The notes beneath the pieces are model-generated. The model searched no databases, had not been told where the DNA came from, and saw only the letters and a list, made by a program, of their open reading frames with translations. The translations under genes were made by a program, and so were the position numbers. From Eutreptiella sp. 'Long Island Sound 2002' (taxonomy: Eukaryota; Euglenozoa; Euglenophyceae; Eutreptiales; Eutreptiaceae), in contig OZ038389.1 of NCBI GenBank assembly GCA_964036045.1, positions 63,192,359-63,256,358 on the forward strand: a DNA stretch of 64,000 nt. Direction: 5' to 3'. Position 1 is the stretch's first letter. Each line of letters starts with the position of its first letter. Shown one piece after another: positions 23,691 through 33,640 of the stretch.

Positions 23691-24332
23691 GAAAGTAGGA
23701 GGTCTTGTGCGAGCCTTTCACTTGGCCATGTAACTGGCGGGATGCGATGTCCCCAACTTTCCACATGACACGCTGGAGCAACAGTGGGAACGCTTTTGAG
23801 CTTCTCTACCCTTGAGGCCAACCGTTACTGAGGCGGTAGCGAACTTCGACAAAGCCCATCCTCAAGATGATCCCTCTCTCCCGGTCGTCGGCCAAGGCTG
23901 GGGGCGGGTACAGGCGCAGAAAACCAATTAGTCCACGGGAGGTCGGGTTTGTGGAGGGTGGGCACACTCCAACCCGGCGCAGTTCCGTGTGGGATGCAAT
24001 GTCTAGTGAACTCCTGTCTTTGGCCCTCCGTCTCAGCCCATGTGTGCGGGAGTGCTAGCCGGATGTTGTGTTCCCATTTTCATGATAACTCTTGCAGTGT
24101 CTTGGATGAGTATTTCCGAGCAGAAGTTTCTTTTGCTAACCTTGGGGTCTGGAGGGAGGCCCGGGCGCTAGTGGAACAAGGGGGTTTGGTCACACGAGGT
24201 AACCGGAAGGTGTAGTGGCAGAAGTCCTACAGACAGCCTTGGACCCTCTACACGGGTAGGGAGAAAGGCGGGTCATTTCATCGGGCTGCCTCGAGCCCGT
24301 CCACCGCACCCACGCCTCGCGGGGGCGGAACG
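23691..24332. other. Spacer between LINE A and LINE B
   Basis: Intermediate-GC DNA without a recognisable frame. It may be the 5' UTR of element B, whose ORF1 starts at 24333. Confidence 0.4.
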
Positions 24333-25154
24333 GTGGCAGCGCCTCCGGCCCCCGCACCCGGGCACACAGATAGTATGGAGGAAGGACAACGACGCCGTGA
24401 CAAGCGGTCGTGTTCGGAGACGAGAGCGTTCCCGCTCCTTGTCACGAGAGCGCAGACCCGCCGGCACGGCGGGTATTGTCGGTCCCGGTCTCGGTCCCTG
24501 CCGTTTACGCTGGATGCTGCATGTCGATTCCTACTGTGGCGTGCGCAACCCCATGACTTCCCCCACACGGCCCCCTTTCCAGTATGGGGCGACTTATGGC
24601 TACCTGCCGGCACAGTGGTGCAGCCACCCCCCCCCCCCTACGTACCCGTCACCCCCCCCCCCCCCCCGCATTGGGCTACAGTCTCCTCCCGTCATCGGGA
24701 AATGGACAGGCGACGTATCCTAGCCCGGCAAACACCCCACAATTGTAACCTCGACTACAGTGGACCAATTTTTCAGGCCTCAAGAGCCTCCGGGTTCACT
24801 AAAACCGGTCACAGAGTGTGTGTTGCAATTACCCTTGAAGCGGGAAATGAGCAGTGGGGGTATGTGCTAGACCGACAACAGTTAATAAGACACGTTGCAC
24901 TCCCCCTCCGTGTGGTTCCGCTTATGCCGGCACCAGAGGCGCTAACAAATGTCACTCTTGTTCGCGTGCCTTTTGACTATACCGGTCTGCGTGCTCAAAG
25001 GAGTTCACACTGTGTGGTATATCAACTGTTTGGCCCGGCAGTAGCGAGTCTTCAAGACCGTTTTGCACGGGAGAGGGTCTTCCCCTTGGAGGAAGGGAGT
25101 GTGTACTACCTCCCTTCTGAAGTTTTTTCTAGAGCCACCTTCAGCCTTGCGTAG
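24333..25154 (+). CDS. ORF1-like Pro/Arg-rich protein of LINE B
   Basis: A 273-codon frame. The N-terminal third is Arg/Ser/Pro-rich with two poly-Pro runs (PPPPPYVPV, PPPPPHW); the C-terminal two thirds are better ordered (RVCVAITLEAGNEQWGYVLD, VTLVRVPFDYTGL, FARERVFPLEEGSVYYLPS). I do not recognise the fold. It is called ORF1 only because it precedes the ORF2 blocks. The final ~15 codons overlap the inverted endonuclease/RT block, so the natural C-terminus was probably replaced at the inversion breakpoint near 25110. Confidence 0.5.
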   Translation: MAAPPAPAPGHTDSMEEGQRRRDKRSCSETRAFPLLVTRAQTRRHGGYCRSRSRSLPFTLDAACRFLLWRAQPHDFPHTAPFPVWGDLWLPAGTVVQPPPPPYVPVTPPPPPHWATVSSRHREMDRRRILARQTPHNCNLDYSGPIFQASRASGFTKTGHRVCVAITLEAGNEQWGYVLDRQQLIRHVALPLRVVPLMPAPEALTNVTLVRVPFDYTGLRAQRSSHCVVYQLFGPAVASLQDRFARERVFPLEEGSVYYLPSEVFSRATFSLA

Positions 25155-26785
25155 GTAGGACTGGCTATGTGCGCTCCAACCAGGTTCCACATTGTGGTAA
25201 AATTCAACAGTGGGCGCGCATTGACGATGGGCCCATGTGGCACTTTGGTAGGTAAAGCATAGAAGTGTCCATGAACGGGGGCCCGCAGCGGGACCCCTGT
25301 GGATATACTCTGCAGAAACTCAACCACCCACCGCAACTCTTCTTTGCGCAACCACTCAATCATGCAGTACTCTACCAGGTCGCGAAAAGGCAAGGACTTC
25401 CGAGCCTTACGTAACACAACCCTGACAGATTCTATGGTGACTACCAAAGAGAGCATGATGGCCACTCTCCAGGGAACTATGGCGCAAAGCTCCTCTCCAG
25501 TGCAACGGAGGATGGGGCGCAAATGACGAGCACGGAATCGAACGAGTCCCACCTCAACTTGTACCTCTTGGGGGACAAGTCTGCCACTGACATAGGCGGG
25601 TTCCATGCGCGCCGTGTAGGGCTTTCTTAGGAGGCGACGGTAGTCCGACTTGGCGGGACCGGTGACCCCTCCGGGCCGTGATAAGGGAACAACCTCTAAG
25701 GACCTCTCTAGTCCTACCACTTCCCACGCCTGTCGAACTACTCTTCGAGCGGCAATCACTTTACGGACTCAAGGCGCGGTCAACCACCAGCGGTGATGTA
25801 CCTTGAGCAAGGCATGCAGGACTCGTGCCGCTGCAGACACCACACACGTGACAGTATCCGGGGTACTCGGTGGTCCGAAAACCTTCTCCGCTGTTGTGGT
25901 CAAGAAACTCCCGAAACGTCGATACACCTCTGGCGAGGCAGCCGGAGGGAGTGAAAAGAAGCCAGTGCTACTATCTGCAAAGGTCTTTTGTTGCCACTTG
26001 CACACACTAGTACACAGGTTAAATTGTGCTCTGGAGGTGGGGTTTGCGGGCAGTACTAAAGCTGGAAGAGTGTGCACGCAAAGTCGGACCGGGTAGTGGT
26101 TCGACGGGAGGACATATTCATTTTCAACACGAACAGTGCCCATCTCCGGAGAGACACAGCGGCTAAGGAAAAAGTCCAATGCACCTAGGAAACTCTGCGC
26201 AGTGACCCACATGGGCCCACACATGCCATTGGTGAACGGAAGCAGAGTCATATTGGCAGCGAACTCAGACCACACAGGGGCAATCTCGGTGTTGACGGAC
26301 ACACAGTCCGCCGACCACCCTGGGTTGCACTGGAAGTCTCCTTCCATGAGAACTAGTTATGAGTCGGGCGCGACATGAGCACGCAACCACTGCAATAAGG
26401 GACGGGTTTCCTTAGCCGTGCCTTTGGCCGACACATACACATTGACAACCTCTACCGGTGGGCCCTTGTACACAAGATCTAACACTATGGCCCTGCCTTC
26501 TGAATGGTGCACGAAGTCTCACATGTGCAGGTGGAAATCCCGGTGAACTAGGATGGCAACACCAACAGAAGCAGAAGAGACCACCGTGAAAGTATGCCAC
26601 TACACACAGTGAAACACGAAATAGGGGGGCAATACCCCTGTCTCCTGCAAGAGAACCGCTGCCAGGTACTCGGACCATTGCACCAACTGCCTCAAAGCCA
26701 TCACTTTAGTTTTGACTGTGTGTTCCACATTCAGTGTGAGCAAGTCAAATCAGGCTGGCATTGCCGCCGAAACCGGGTTTTCTAG
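25106..26785 (-). pseudogene. LINE B endonuclease and RT N-terminal part, inverted
   Basis: The minus strand from about 26745 reads an apurinic-type endonuclease domain: LTLNVEHTV, LLQETGV (catalytic Glu), GVAILVHRD, GRAIVLDLVY, VVNVYVSAKG, EGDFQCNPGWSAD (GDF motif), DFFLSR, SNHYPVRL (SDH-type motif with Asn). Three in-frame stops lie upstream of the 26347 Met, so it is dead. The second frame (25759-25106) gives the RT N-part: PTKVPHGPIVNARPLLNF and HIASPTYARLKVALEK. The chain is taken up by RT motif A on the opposite strand at 26786, which marks this block as inverted relative to its neighbours. Confidence 0.78.
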
Positions 26786-27636
26786 ATGGGGATCACTCTC
26801 TAGTGCCTGCAAGGAAGACACGGCTGTCTGTAACTTGCGTAGAGACCCGTGGACCGTGCCCCAGTACGTGCCACTCCTGGCTCGGGCTGGGGTGCTGCCA
26901 TGCATGCAGTTTGCATCGCATGGTTCCTCTAGCGTAGTAGATTTGCTCCGTGTGTTGCATGACTATGTTTGCCTTTTTCTTCGCCGAAAACGTGTGTGTT
27001 TAGTGGTGGAGGATGTTCGGCATGTGTATGGGTGTTTAGTTTAGGACACTGTGCGCTGTTTGTTGCGACTAGCCGGTTTTTCTGGAGGTAGTCATCGCTT
27101 TGCTGCTACAAGCCACCACCGAGGCCACAGCTCACATGGGTGGATCCGGTGGGGTCGCCGAGGCGCTTGCGCTCTTATTGGCCGGCGTGGCGCAAGGATG
27201 CCCGGTGTCAGCGATGGTGTGTTGTGTGGTTGTGGAAATGCCTGCCTTGCTGGCACTCCTTCGAGTGCCTCCGTGTTGGGGACTCGGCGGACCTTTCAAA
27301 CGGCTAGGGTATATGGATGACACCACGTGGTGCATAGATTCGGAGTCTGACCTACCACTGTTTGCGGACAATTTGCAGCGAGTGGGACTCCACTCAAACG
27401 TTTTTTCTTCTGGTCCTAAACGGCTGTTGGTGAATGCCTCGTGTGAAGGCTTCCAAGTCGATTTTCATTCGCTGTCTGTGTACATGGCTGGGTTGCGCAT
27501 GCCCGTACATCAAGATGAGAGTAGAGATGCTGAGGTAGAGGGAACCGAACGACAAGCCGGACACAGTCTACAAGTAAGAGGTCGACCAACCCCGTGCCCA
27601 GCTCTTCTGGGCGACGGCTGCAGAGCGCCTGTATGA
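26786..27636 (+). pseudogene. LINE B reverse transcriptase palm
   Basis: Plus-strand frames give GVLPCMQFASHGSSSVVDLL, then KRVCLVVEDVRHVYGCL at the motif A position (the catalytic Asp reads Glu-Asp). After a TAG at about 27040 and a frameshift come AGVAQGCPVSAMV (motif B) and GYMDDTTWCIDSESD (motif C, YMDD), followed by NVFSSGPKRLLV. The order A-B-C is right and the YMDD is intact, but the frame is broken. Beyond about 27560 the frame loses sense, and the thumb is found on the other strand. Confidence 0.82.
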
Positions 27637-27639
27637 AAG

Positions 27640-28735
27640 ACTTAGAGTCTGTAAAGCTTCTCCCCTCCCAAAGACTGCGTGCCGTAGTGCAAGCCACGGA
27701 ACCCCAGCAAAGCAAAGTGTGTCTGATTTGACACAGCACCCAGGACGTGTACACTTCCACTGCATAAGAGTGGTCCAGATGGCAGGGGACAAACACCGGG
27801 TAGGTAGACCACCCACGTGAGGGTGTCTAAGCAAAGCACCGCGAAAGCACCTCCACAACAATGGGAGGGCAACCACGGACCGTCCGTCACAAAAGCAGAA
27901 TGCCGAGGGACGGACTGTAAGACGGGAAAATCAGGCTGCAAAGGCACCGACACCCCGTGCCATGGAGAGAGATTCTCCATGCCCCATTGCCACGGCGCCA
28001 GCGGCCAACGGCTGCATGCACATCACGCAAACTGAAGTAGCCCGCGTACATCCACTCATGGATGGCGGCGGCTTGCCAGGGATGTACCGCTCGGCACATG
28101 ACATGGTCCCCCCCTTGCTCCGGGCGGATCGGGGGAGCTGATGCGGAAGTCGAGCAAATGCATGTATAAAACGAGTCCGCCCGATCTGTGTTGTGAACTC
28201 TGCAATGCCTTGAGAGGCCGCGGCGTACGCAAGGCATATCGCGGTGGAAGCGCTGCATGGCTTCGTACAGGCCATGCTGTGTGCTGCGTCGCACCATGAC
28301 ATTAGTTTGGCGCAACTGCTTCTGATAGGTCTACAGGAACTGACTGATTGGTGCCACTATGGCCGGTTCGATCTGCACCCACCCGGAGGCAAGGGGCTGG
28401 AAAAACTGGGCTGATGGGAGAGCGGGCCATCTAGTGATCGTGCACAGAACTGACGCCACGGCGTGGTCTGCTACCCGCATGGAGTTGTATGTTAGAGGGC
28501 GTACTCCTGCTTGCCAGCGCTGTTGGCCACTGGCGACTATACTGTACATTTGACACGGGTAGTTGGAGGTACACCGAACCATGGCAAGCGCTCTCGAGGC
28601 ACGCCGGCTAGCACTGAAAAGCTTAACTTTGTCTACCTTGTGATAGTGATGTGGGAATAGGTGCCCGCCCACTATACGCACGTAGCAGGGCACCTTTCTA
28701 GACTTGGTTTTAGATGATGTTGATCGGGAGGACAA
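27640..28735 (-). pseudogene. LINE B RT thumb/connection, inverted
   Basis: The minus strand from about 28690 reads VPCYVRIVGGHLFPHHYHKV, KLFSASRRASRALAMVRC, GQQRWQAGVRPLTYNSMRV and ITRWPALPSAQFF, the pattern of a LINE thumb (core Lys/Ser, Arg-Ala repeats, W-x-x-G). A stop at about 28331 is followed by LRQTNVMVRRSTQHGLYEAM and RFHRDMPCVRRG. No such sequence occurs on the plus strand between the palm and the C-terminal block, so this looks like a second inversion of the same element. Lower confidence toward 27640, where several weak frames compete. Confidence 0.55.
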
Positions 28736-29114
28736 GGCACAGGCGCTGCGTCAGCCTCATCCTGTACCAGCAGGTTACCTCGCGGGATTGCAAGTCCCGC
28801 AACTTGCTTTTTGTAGGAACGGGGCGCAGTGGCATGACGCTAGCACGGTGCAATACCGTCAGTTGCAGCAACTTTATGCAAAGCAACAGGAGGTGCTATA
28901 TGCCCCCGAGGTAGCATCCTACGCGTACCATGCGACTTGTTTTGCGTGTGGCTCCCTTTCGTGGGGAGACCACCTACGCATGGTCTCCCTTCGTCAAGAG
29001 CTGGGGTCTGCAGTTGCCACTCGCTGTGTGTTTTGTGACACCGTGGTGACCGTGTCACACTTTCAAGAAACTTGTCGATACAGTCAATGGTGGTCTGCTT
29101 TACTATACACATAG
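28704..29114 (+). pseudogene. LINE B C-terminal zinc-knuckle region
   Basis: A 136-codon plus frame with a Gln/Tyr-rich helical part (YRQLQQLYAKQQEVLY) and, near its end, CVFCDTVVTVSHFQETC, a C-x2-C-x8-H-x4-C knuckle typical of the C-terminus of non-LTR retrotransposon ORF2 proteins. Frame ends soon after. Confidence 0.65.
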
Positions 29115-30345
29115 ATGGCTTCCGATCTTCGCCGCATAGTACCGCCGTGGTCCGCCTCCCTGCCCACCTGCGGGGGTGTGCTAGTTTAGTGGGGAGGGAC
29201 GTATCTGGGCATTACCACAGAGTCCGCCCCAGTCTCTCCGGTACCGCACGTGTCTTGGATGACCCTGTCACTCATTAGCCGTGAGCTCCCGGCATCGGAG
29301 AAAGGGACGATACGCCACGGGGCCACGCCTCAGCAAGCGAGAAAGTTTTTAGTAGCCTATCGGAAATCTGTGTTGCGCATGTCGTGCGCCGCCCAGCCCC
29401 CTCAAGTGCGAAATGAGGGCGCTTGGGCTGGGCCTAGTTCCACCCTAATGGCGTTTGACTACATGTGCCCCGCTCGGGACTTCCCGGCAGCGGGGCATTG
29501 GCACCGACATCCGACGGCGTCCTCCTCGTTGCCCCACGGCGTCCCATAAAGGCACATGGCACATCATGGGACCGGGGACGTGCTATACTAGTTTCACTCG
29601 GGATCTCGTCTAGCGGAAAACGCTCGTTGGCCACGTTTCGTTCAGCTGCGGCCCGTGCTTTGTTATGTAGTGGACCTCCCAAGGGCAGGAGTGGCCAGGG
29701 AACTTGCACATTGTCAATGCTGGTTTGTCTTGCGATACGGGGCGGGTCCACACCGCTTTCTCGCCGGGTACACCCGCGGAGACTCCGCGCCTACACCAGC
29801 ACGTGTTTGACTATGGTGGCGTGTGTGGCGCTTCTACCTCCAGATTGGTGGGCATGCATTGCATTCGCAGCACACGGACCTACGGCTACGCATGTCATCG
29901 GGTTGTCAACGAATTGCCCTGCATTTTGTGCTCTTGCTGCATATGCGCGTTTTGCCCTTGCCTACATGCTAGAAGTACCACGGCCCGCCTAGAAAAGGCG
30001 TTTAGATCACCCGCACGGGACCCTTAGACACGACGTACTAGCACGCACGGAACACACACAACAGACACAAAGGGGCTTCGGACACCCATCGGGGAGCGTG
30101 ACACTCCGGCACAGTGCAACCGCAGAAGGAGTTCACACCTGCCGAGCACGTACACTAACTGGAGCGACGTCCGTCACCCAGGCTACCCGGCAGCCAAACA
30201 TCACAGGTTTTCTCCGAAGGAAAAACTGTGCCCGTTTTCTACCCCCACGACCAAACGGTGGTACAAAGGTAGGGAGGGTGGGTCCAAGCCATGCTCGAGC
30301 CCATACCATAGCAGGTGCGACTCCTTCAGACCCACCACCACCACC

Positions 30346-33300
30346 CCCCGGGCGCCCAATACCCAAATAAGGTGAAAAACACACCAATGCATGCTTTACA
30401 TACCTTGGATGGTCATTTTAGGTGGTCACCGTATCAAAAAAATGAGTTTCGAAAACCTTTGATGTTCTGAGCTGCCTAGGGTGAACACTGCATCAGGAGG
30501 CCGTGTCGCAATGCCTTGGGAGACCCCCCCCCCCCCGAGTGCCCAATTCCCAAATAGGGTGAAAAACACAAAAATACGGGCTAAAGCATGCTTTGCGTAC
30601 CTTGGATGGCCATTTTAGGAGATCACAGTATCAAAAAAAAACAACAACTTTCAAAAACTTCGAATTTGGAGTTGCGTAGGGTGCAAAATTGCATAAGGAG
30701 GTTCTGCCCCAATGTGTAGCGAGACACCCTTGCCCCCGCGCGCCCAATACCCAAATAAGGTGAAAAACACATATATGCGGGGGAAAACATGCTTTACATA
30801 CCGTGGATGGTCATTTCAAGTGATCACTATATCAAAAAGAATAAGTTGCAGAAACTTCGATTTTGTAGCCGCCTTGGGTGGAAAATTGCATAAGTAGGCC
30901 GTGCCGCAATGCCTGGGGAGACCCCCCACCCCCCGGGTGCCCAATATCCAAATAAGGTGAAAAACACATAATTACAGGCTGAAACATGGTTTACGCACCT
31001 TGGATGGTCATTTTAGGTTATCACCGTATAAAAAAATGAGTTTCAAAAACTTCGTTTTTGAGCTGCCTAGGGTGGAAAACTGCATAAGTAGGCCGCATCC
31101 CAATGCCTTGGGTGACCCCCCACCCCCCGGGCGCCCAATACCCAAATAGGGTGAAAAACACATAAATACGGGCTAAAACATGTTGTACGTACCTTGGATG
31201 GTCATATAGGGTGATCACACTATCAAAAGAGCGAGTTTCGAAAACATCAACTTTTGAGCTACCTAGGGTGAAAAACTGAATCAGCACGCCGTGTCCCAAT
31301 GCTTTGGGAGGCCCCCCACCACCGGGTGCCCAATATCCAAATAAGGTAAAGAAAACATACATACGGGCTAAAACATGCTTTACATACCTTGGATGGTCAT
31401 TTTAGGTGATCACGGTATCAAAAAAATGAGTTTTGAAAACGTCGGTTTCAGAGCTCCCCACGTTGAAAAAATGCATAAGTAGGCCGTGTCCCAATGCCTT
31501 GGGAGACCCCCCAACCCCCGGGGGCGACATACCCAAATAACATTGAAAATACATAAATACGGGCTAAAACATGCTTTACATACCTTGGATTGTCATTTCA
31601 GGTGATCACGGTATCAAAACAACGAGTTTCAAAATCTTCTATTTTTGAGCTGCCTAGGTTGGAAAACTGCATAAGTAGGCCGTATCCCAATGCCTTCGGA
31701 GACCCCCCACCCGCCGGACGCCCAATACCAAAATAGCGTGAAAATCGCATGACTGCGGGCTAAAACATGCTTTATGTACCTTGGATGGTCATTTTAGGTG
31801 ATCACGGTATCAGAAAAAGAAGTTTCGCAAACTTCGATTTTTGAGCTGCTTAGGGTGGAAAACTGCATCAGCACAATGTGTCCCAATGCCTTGGGAGACC
31901 ACCCACCCCCCGGGCGCCCAATACCCATATAAGGTAAAAAACAGATACATACGGGCTAAACCATGCTTTACATACCTTGGATGGTCATTTTAGGTGATCA
32001 CCGTATCAAGAAAATGAGGTCCGAAAACTTTGATTTTTGAGCTGCCTAGGCTGAAAAACTACATTAGCACGCCGTCTGCCAATGCCTTGGGAGACCCCCT
32101 ACCCCCAGACGCCCAATACTCGAACAAGGTGAAAAACACATAAATACGGCCTGAAACATGCTTTACACACCTTGGATGGGTCCTAGGTGGTCACGGTATC
32201 AAAAAAATGAGTTTCGAAGTCTTCAATTATTGAGCTGCCTAGGGTGAAAAACTGCAGCAACACGCCTTGTCCCAATGCTTTGGGAGACCTGCCACCCCCC
32301 GGGCGCCCAATACCCAAATAGGGTGAAAAACACATAAATACGGGCTAAAACATGCTGTACATACCTTGGATGGTCATTTTAGGTGGTCACGGTATCAAAA
32401 AAAAATGAGTTTTGAAGCCTTTGATTATTCACCTGCCTAGTGTGAAAAAGTGCATCACCACGCCTTGTCCCAATGCTTTGGGAGACCCGCCACCGCCGGG
32501 CGCCCTATAGCCCAATTAAGGTGAAAAACACATGAACACGAGCTAAAACATGCTTTACATACCTTGGATGGTCATTTTAGGTGACCATCGTATCAAAAAA
32601 AATGAGTTTCAAAAACTTCGATTTTTGAGCTGCCAAGGGTGAAAAATTGCATCAGCAGGCCGTGTCCCAATGCCTTGGGAGACCCCCCACCGGGCGCCCA
32701 ATACCCAAATAAGGTGAAAAACACATAAATACGGGCCGAAGCATGCTTTACGCACCTTGGACGGTCATTTTAGGTGAACACGGTATCAAAAAAACATTTC
32801 ACAAACTTCGAGCTGTCTAGGGTGAAAAACTGCATCAGGAGGCCGTGTCCCAATGCCTTGGGAGACCCCCCATCGCCGGCGCGCCCAATACCCAAATAAG
32901 GTGAAAAACACATAAATAAGGGCTAAAAAATGCTTCACGTCCCTTGGATGGTCATTTTAGGTGATCATGGTATCAAAAAAATGAGGTTCGAAAACCTCGA
33001 TTCCGGAGCTCCCCACGTTGAAAAAATGTATAAGTAGGCCGTGTCCCAATGCCTTGGGAGACCCCCCAGCCCCCGGGGGCGCCATACCAAAACAACATGG
33101 AAAACACACAAATACGGGCTAAAACATGCTTTGCGTACCTTGGATGGTCATTTTAGGTGATCACGGTATCAAAAAAAATTAGCTTCGAAAACTTCGATTT
33201 TTGAGCTGCCTAGGGTGAAAAACTGCATTAGCACGTTGTGTCCCAATGCATTGGGAGACCCGCCACCCCGCCGGCGCCCAATACCCAAATAGGGAGAAAA

Positions 33301-33640
33301 ACACATAAATACGGGCTAAAACATGCTTTACGTACCTTGGATGGTCATTTTAGGTGATCGCGGTATCAAAAAAAGAAGTTTCGAAGCCCTCGATTTTTGA
33401 GCCTAGGGTGAAAATCTTCATCAGCACGCTGTGTCCCAATGCCTCGGGAGATCCCGCACCCCCCGGCCGCCCTATACCCAAATAAGGTGAAAAACACATA
33501 AATAAGGGCTAAAACATGCTTTACATACCTTAGATGGTCCTTTTAGATGATCATGGTATGAAAAAAATTGAGGTTTGAAAACTTCAATTTTTGAGATGCC
33601 AAGGGTGAAAAACTGCCCTAGGAGGTGCAGCACCGGTGGT
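30346..33640. repeat. ~195-bp satellite array, right part (about 17 monomers)
   Basis: Same monomer as 18140-19465. Anchor 'ACCTTGGATGGTC' recurs near 30400, 30600, 30800, 30995, 31190, 31385, 31585, 31780, 31975, 32170, 32365, 32565, 32755, 32945, 33140, 33335 and 33530. The mean period is close to 195 bases. Monomers differ mainly in the A-run length, the C-tract and the GCATAAGTAGGCC versus GCATCAGCACGCC variant. The array ends at about 33640. Confidence 0.95.

Larger units (their letters stand above)
24200..30345 (+). mobile_element. Non-LTR retrotransposon B, internally scrambled by inversions
   Basis: The pieces of one LINE occur in genomic order but on alternating strands: ORF1-like (+) 24333-25110, endonuclease plus RT N-part (-) 26785-25106, RT palm (+) 26786-27560, RT thumb (-) 28735 to about 27640, and C-terminal zinc-knuckle region (+) 28704-29114. 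The last 1.2 kb (29115-30345) lacks a gene and ends in a CCA-type simple repeat directly before the satellite resumes, like a LINE 3' tail. Satellite sequence GGGCGCCCAATACCCAAATA is present on both sides of the whole 10.9-kb block, as expected from a target duplication of about 40-50 bp. Block borders are approximate. Confidence 0.7.

Noticed and set aside
18140-33640. Coding frames repeated in the satellite (for example frames containing FTLGSSKI)
   Set aside because: They recur once per ~195-bp monomer and break at every A-run or C-tract length change, so they are repeat artefacts.
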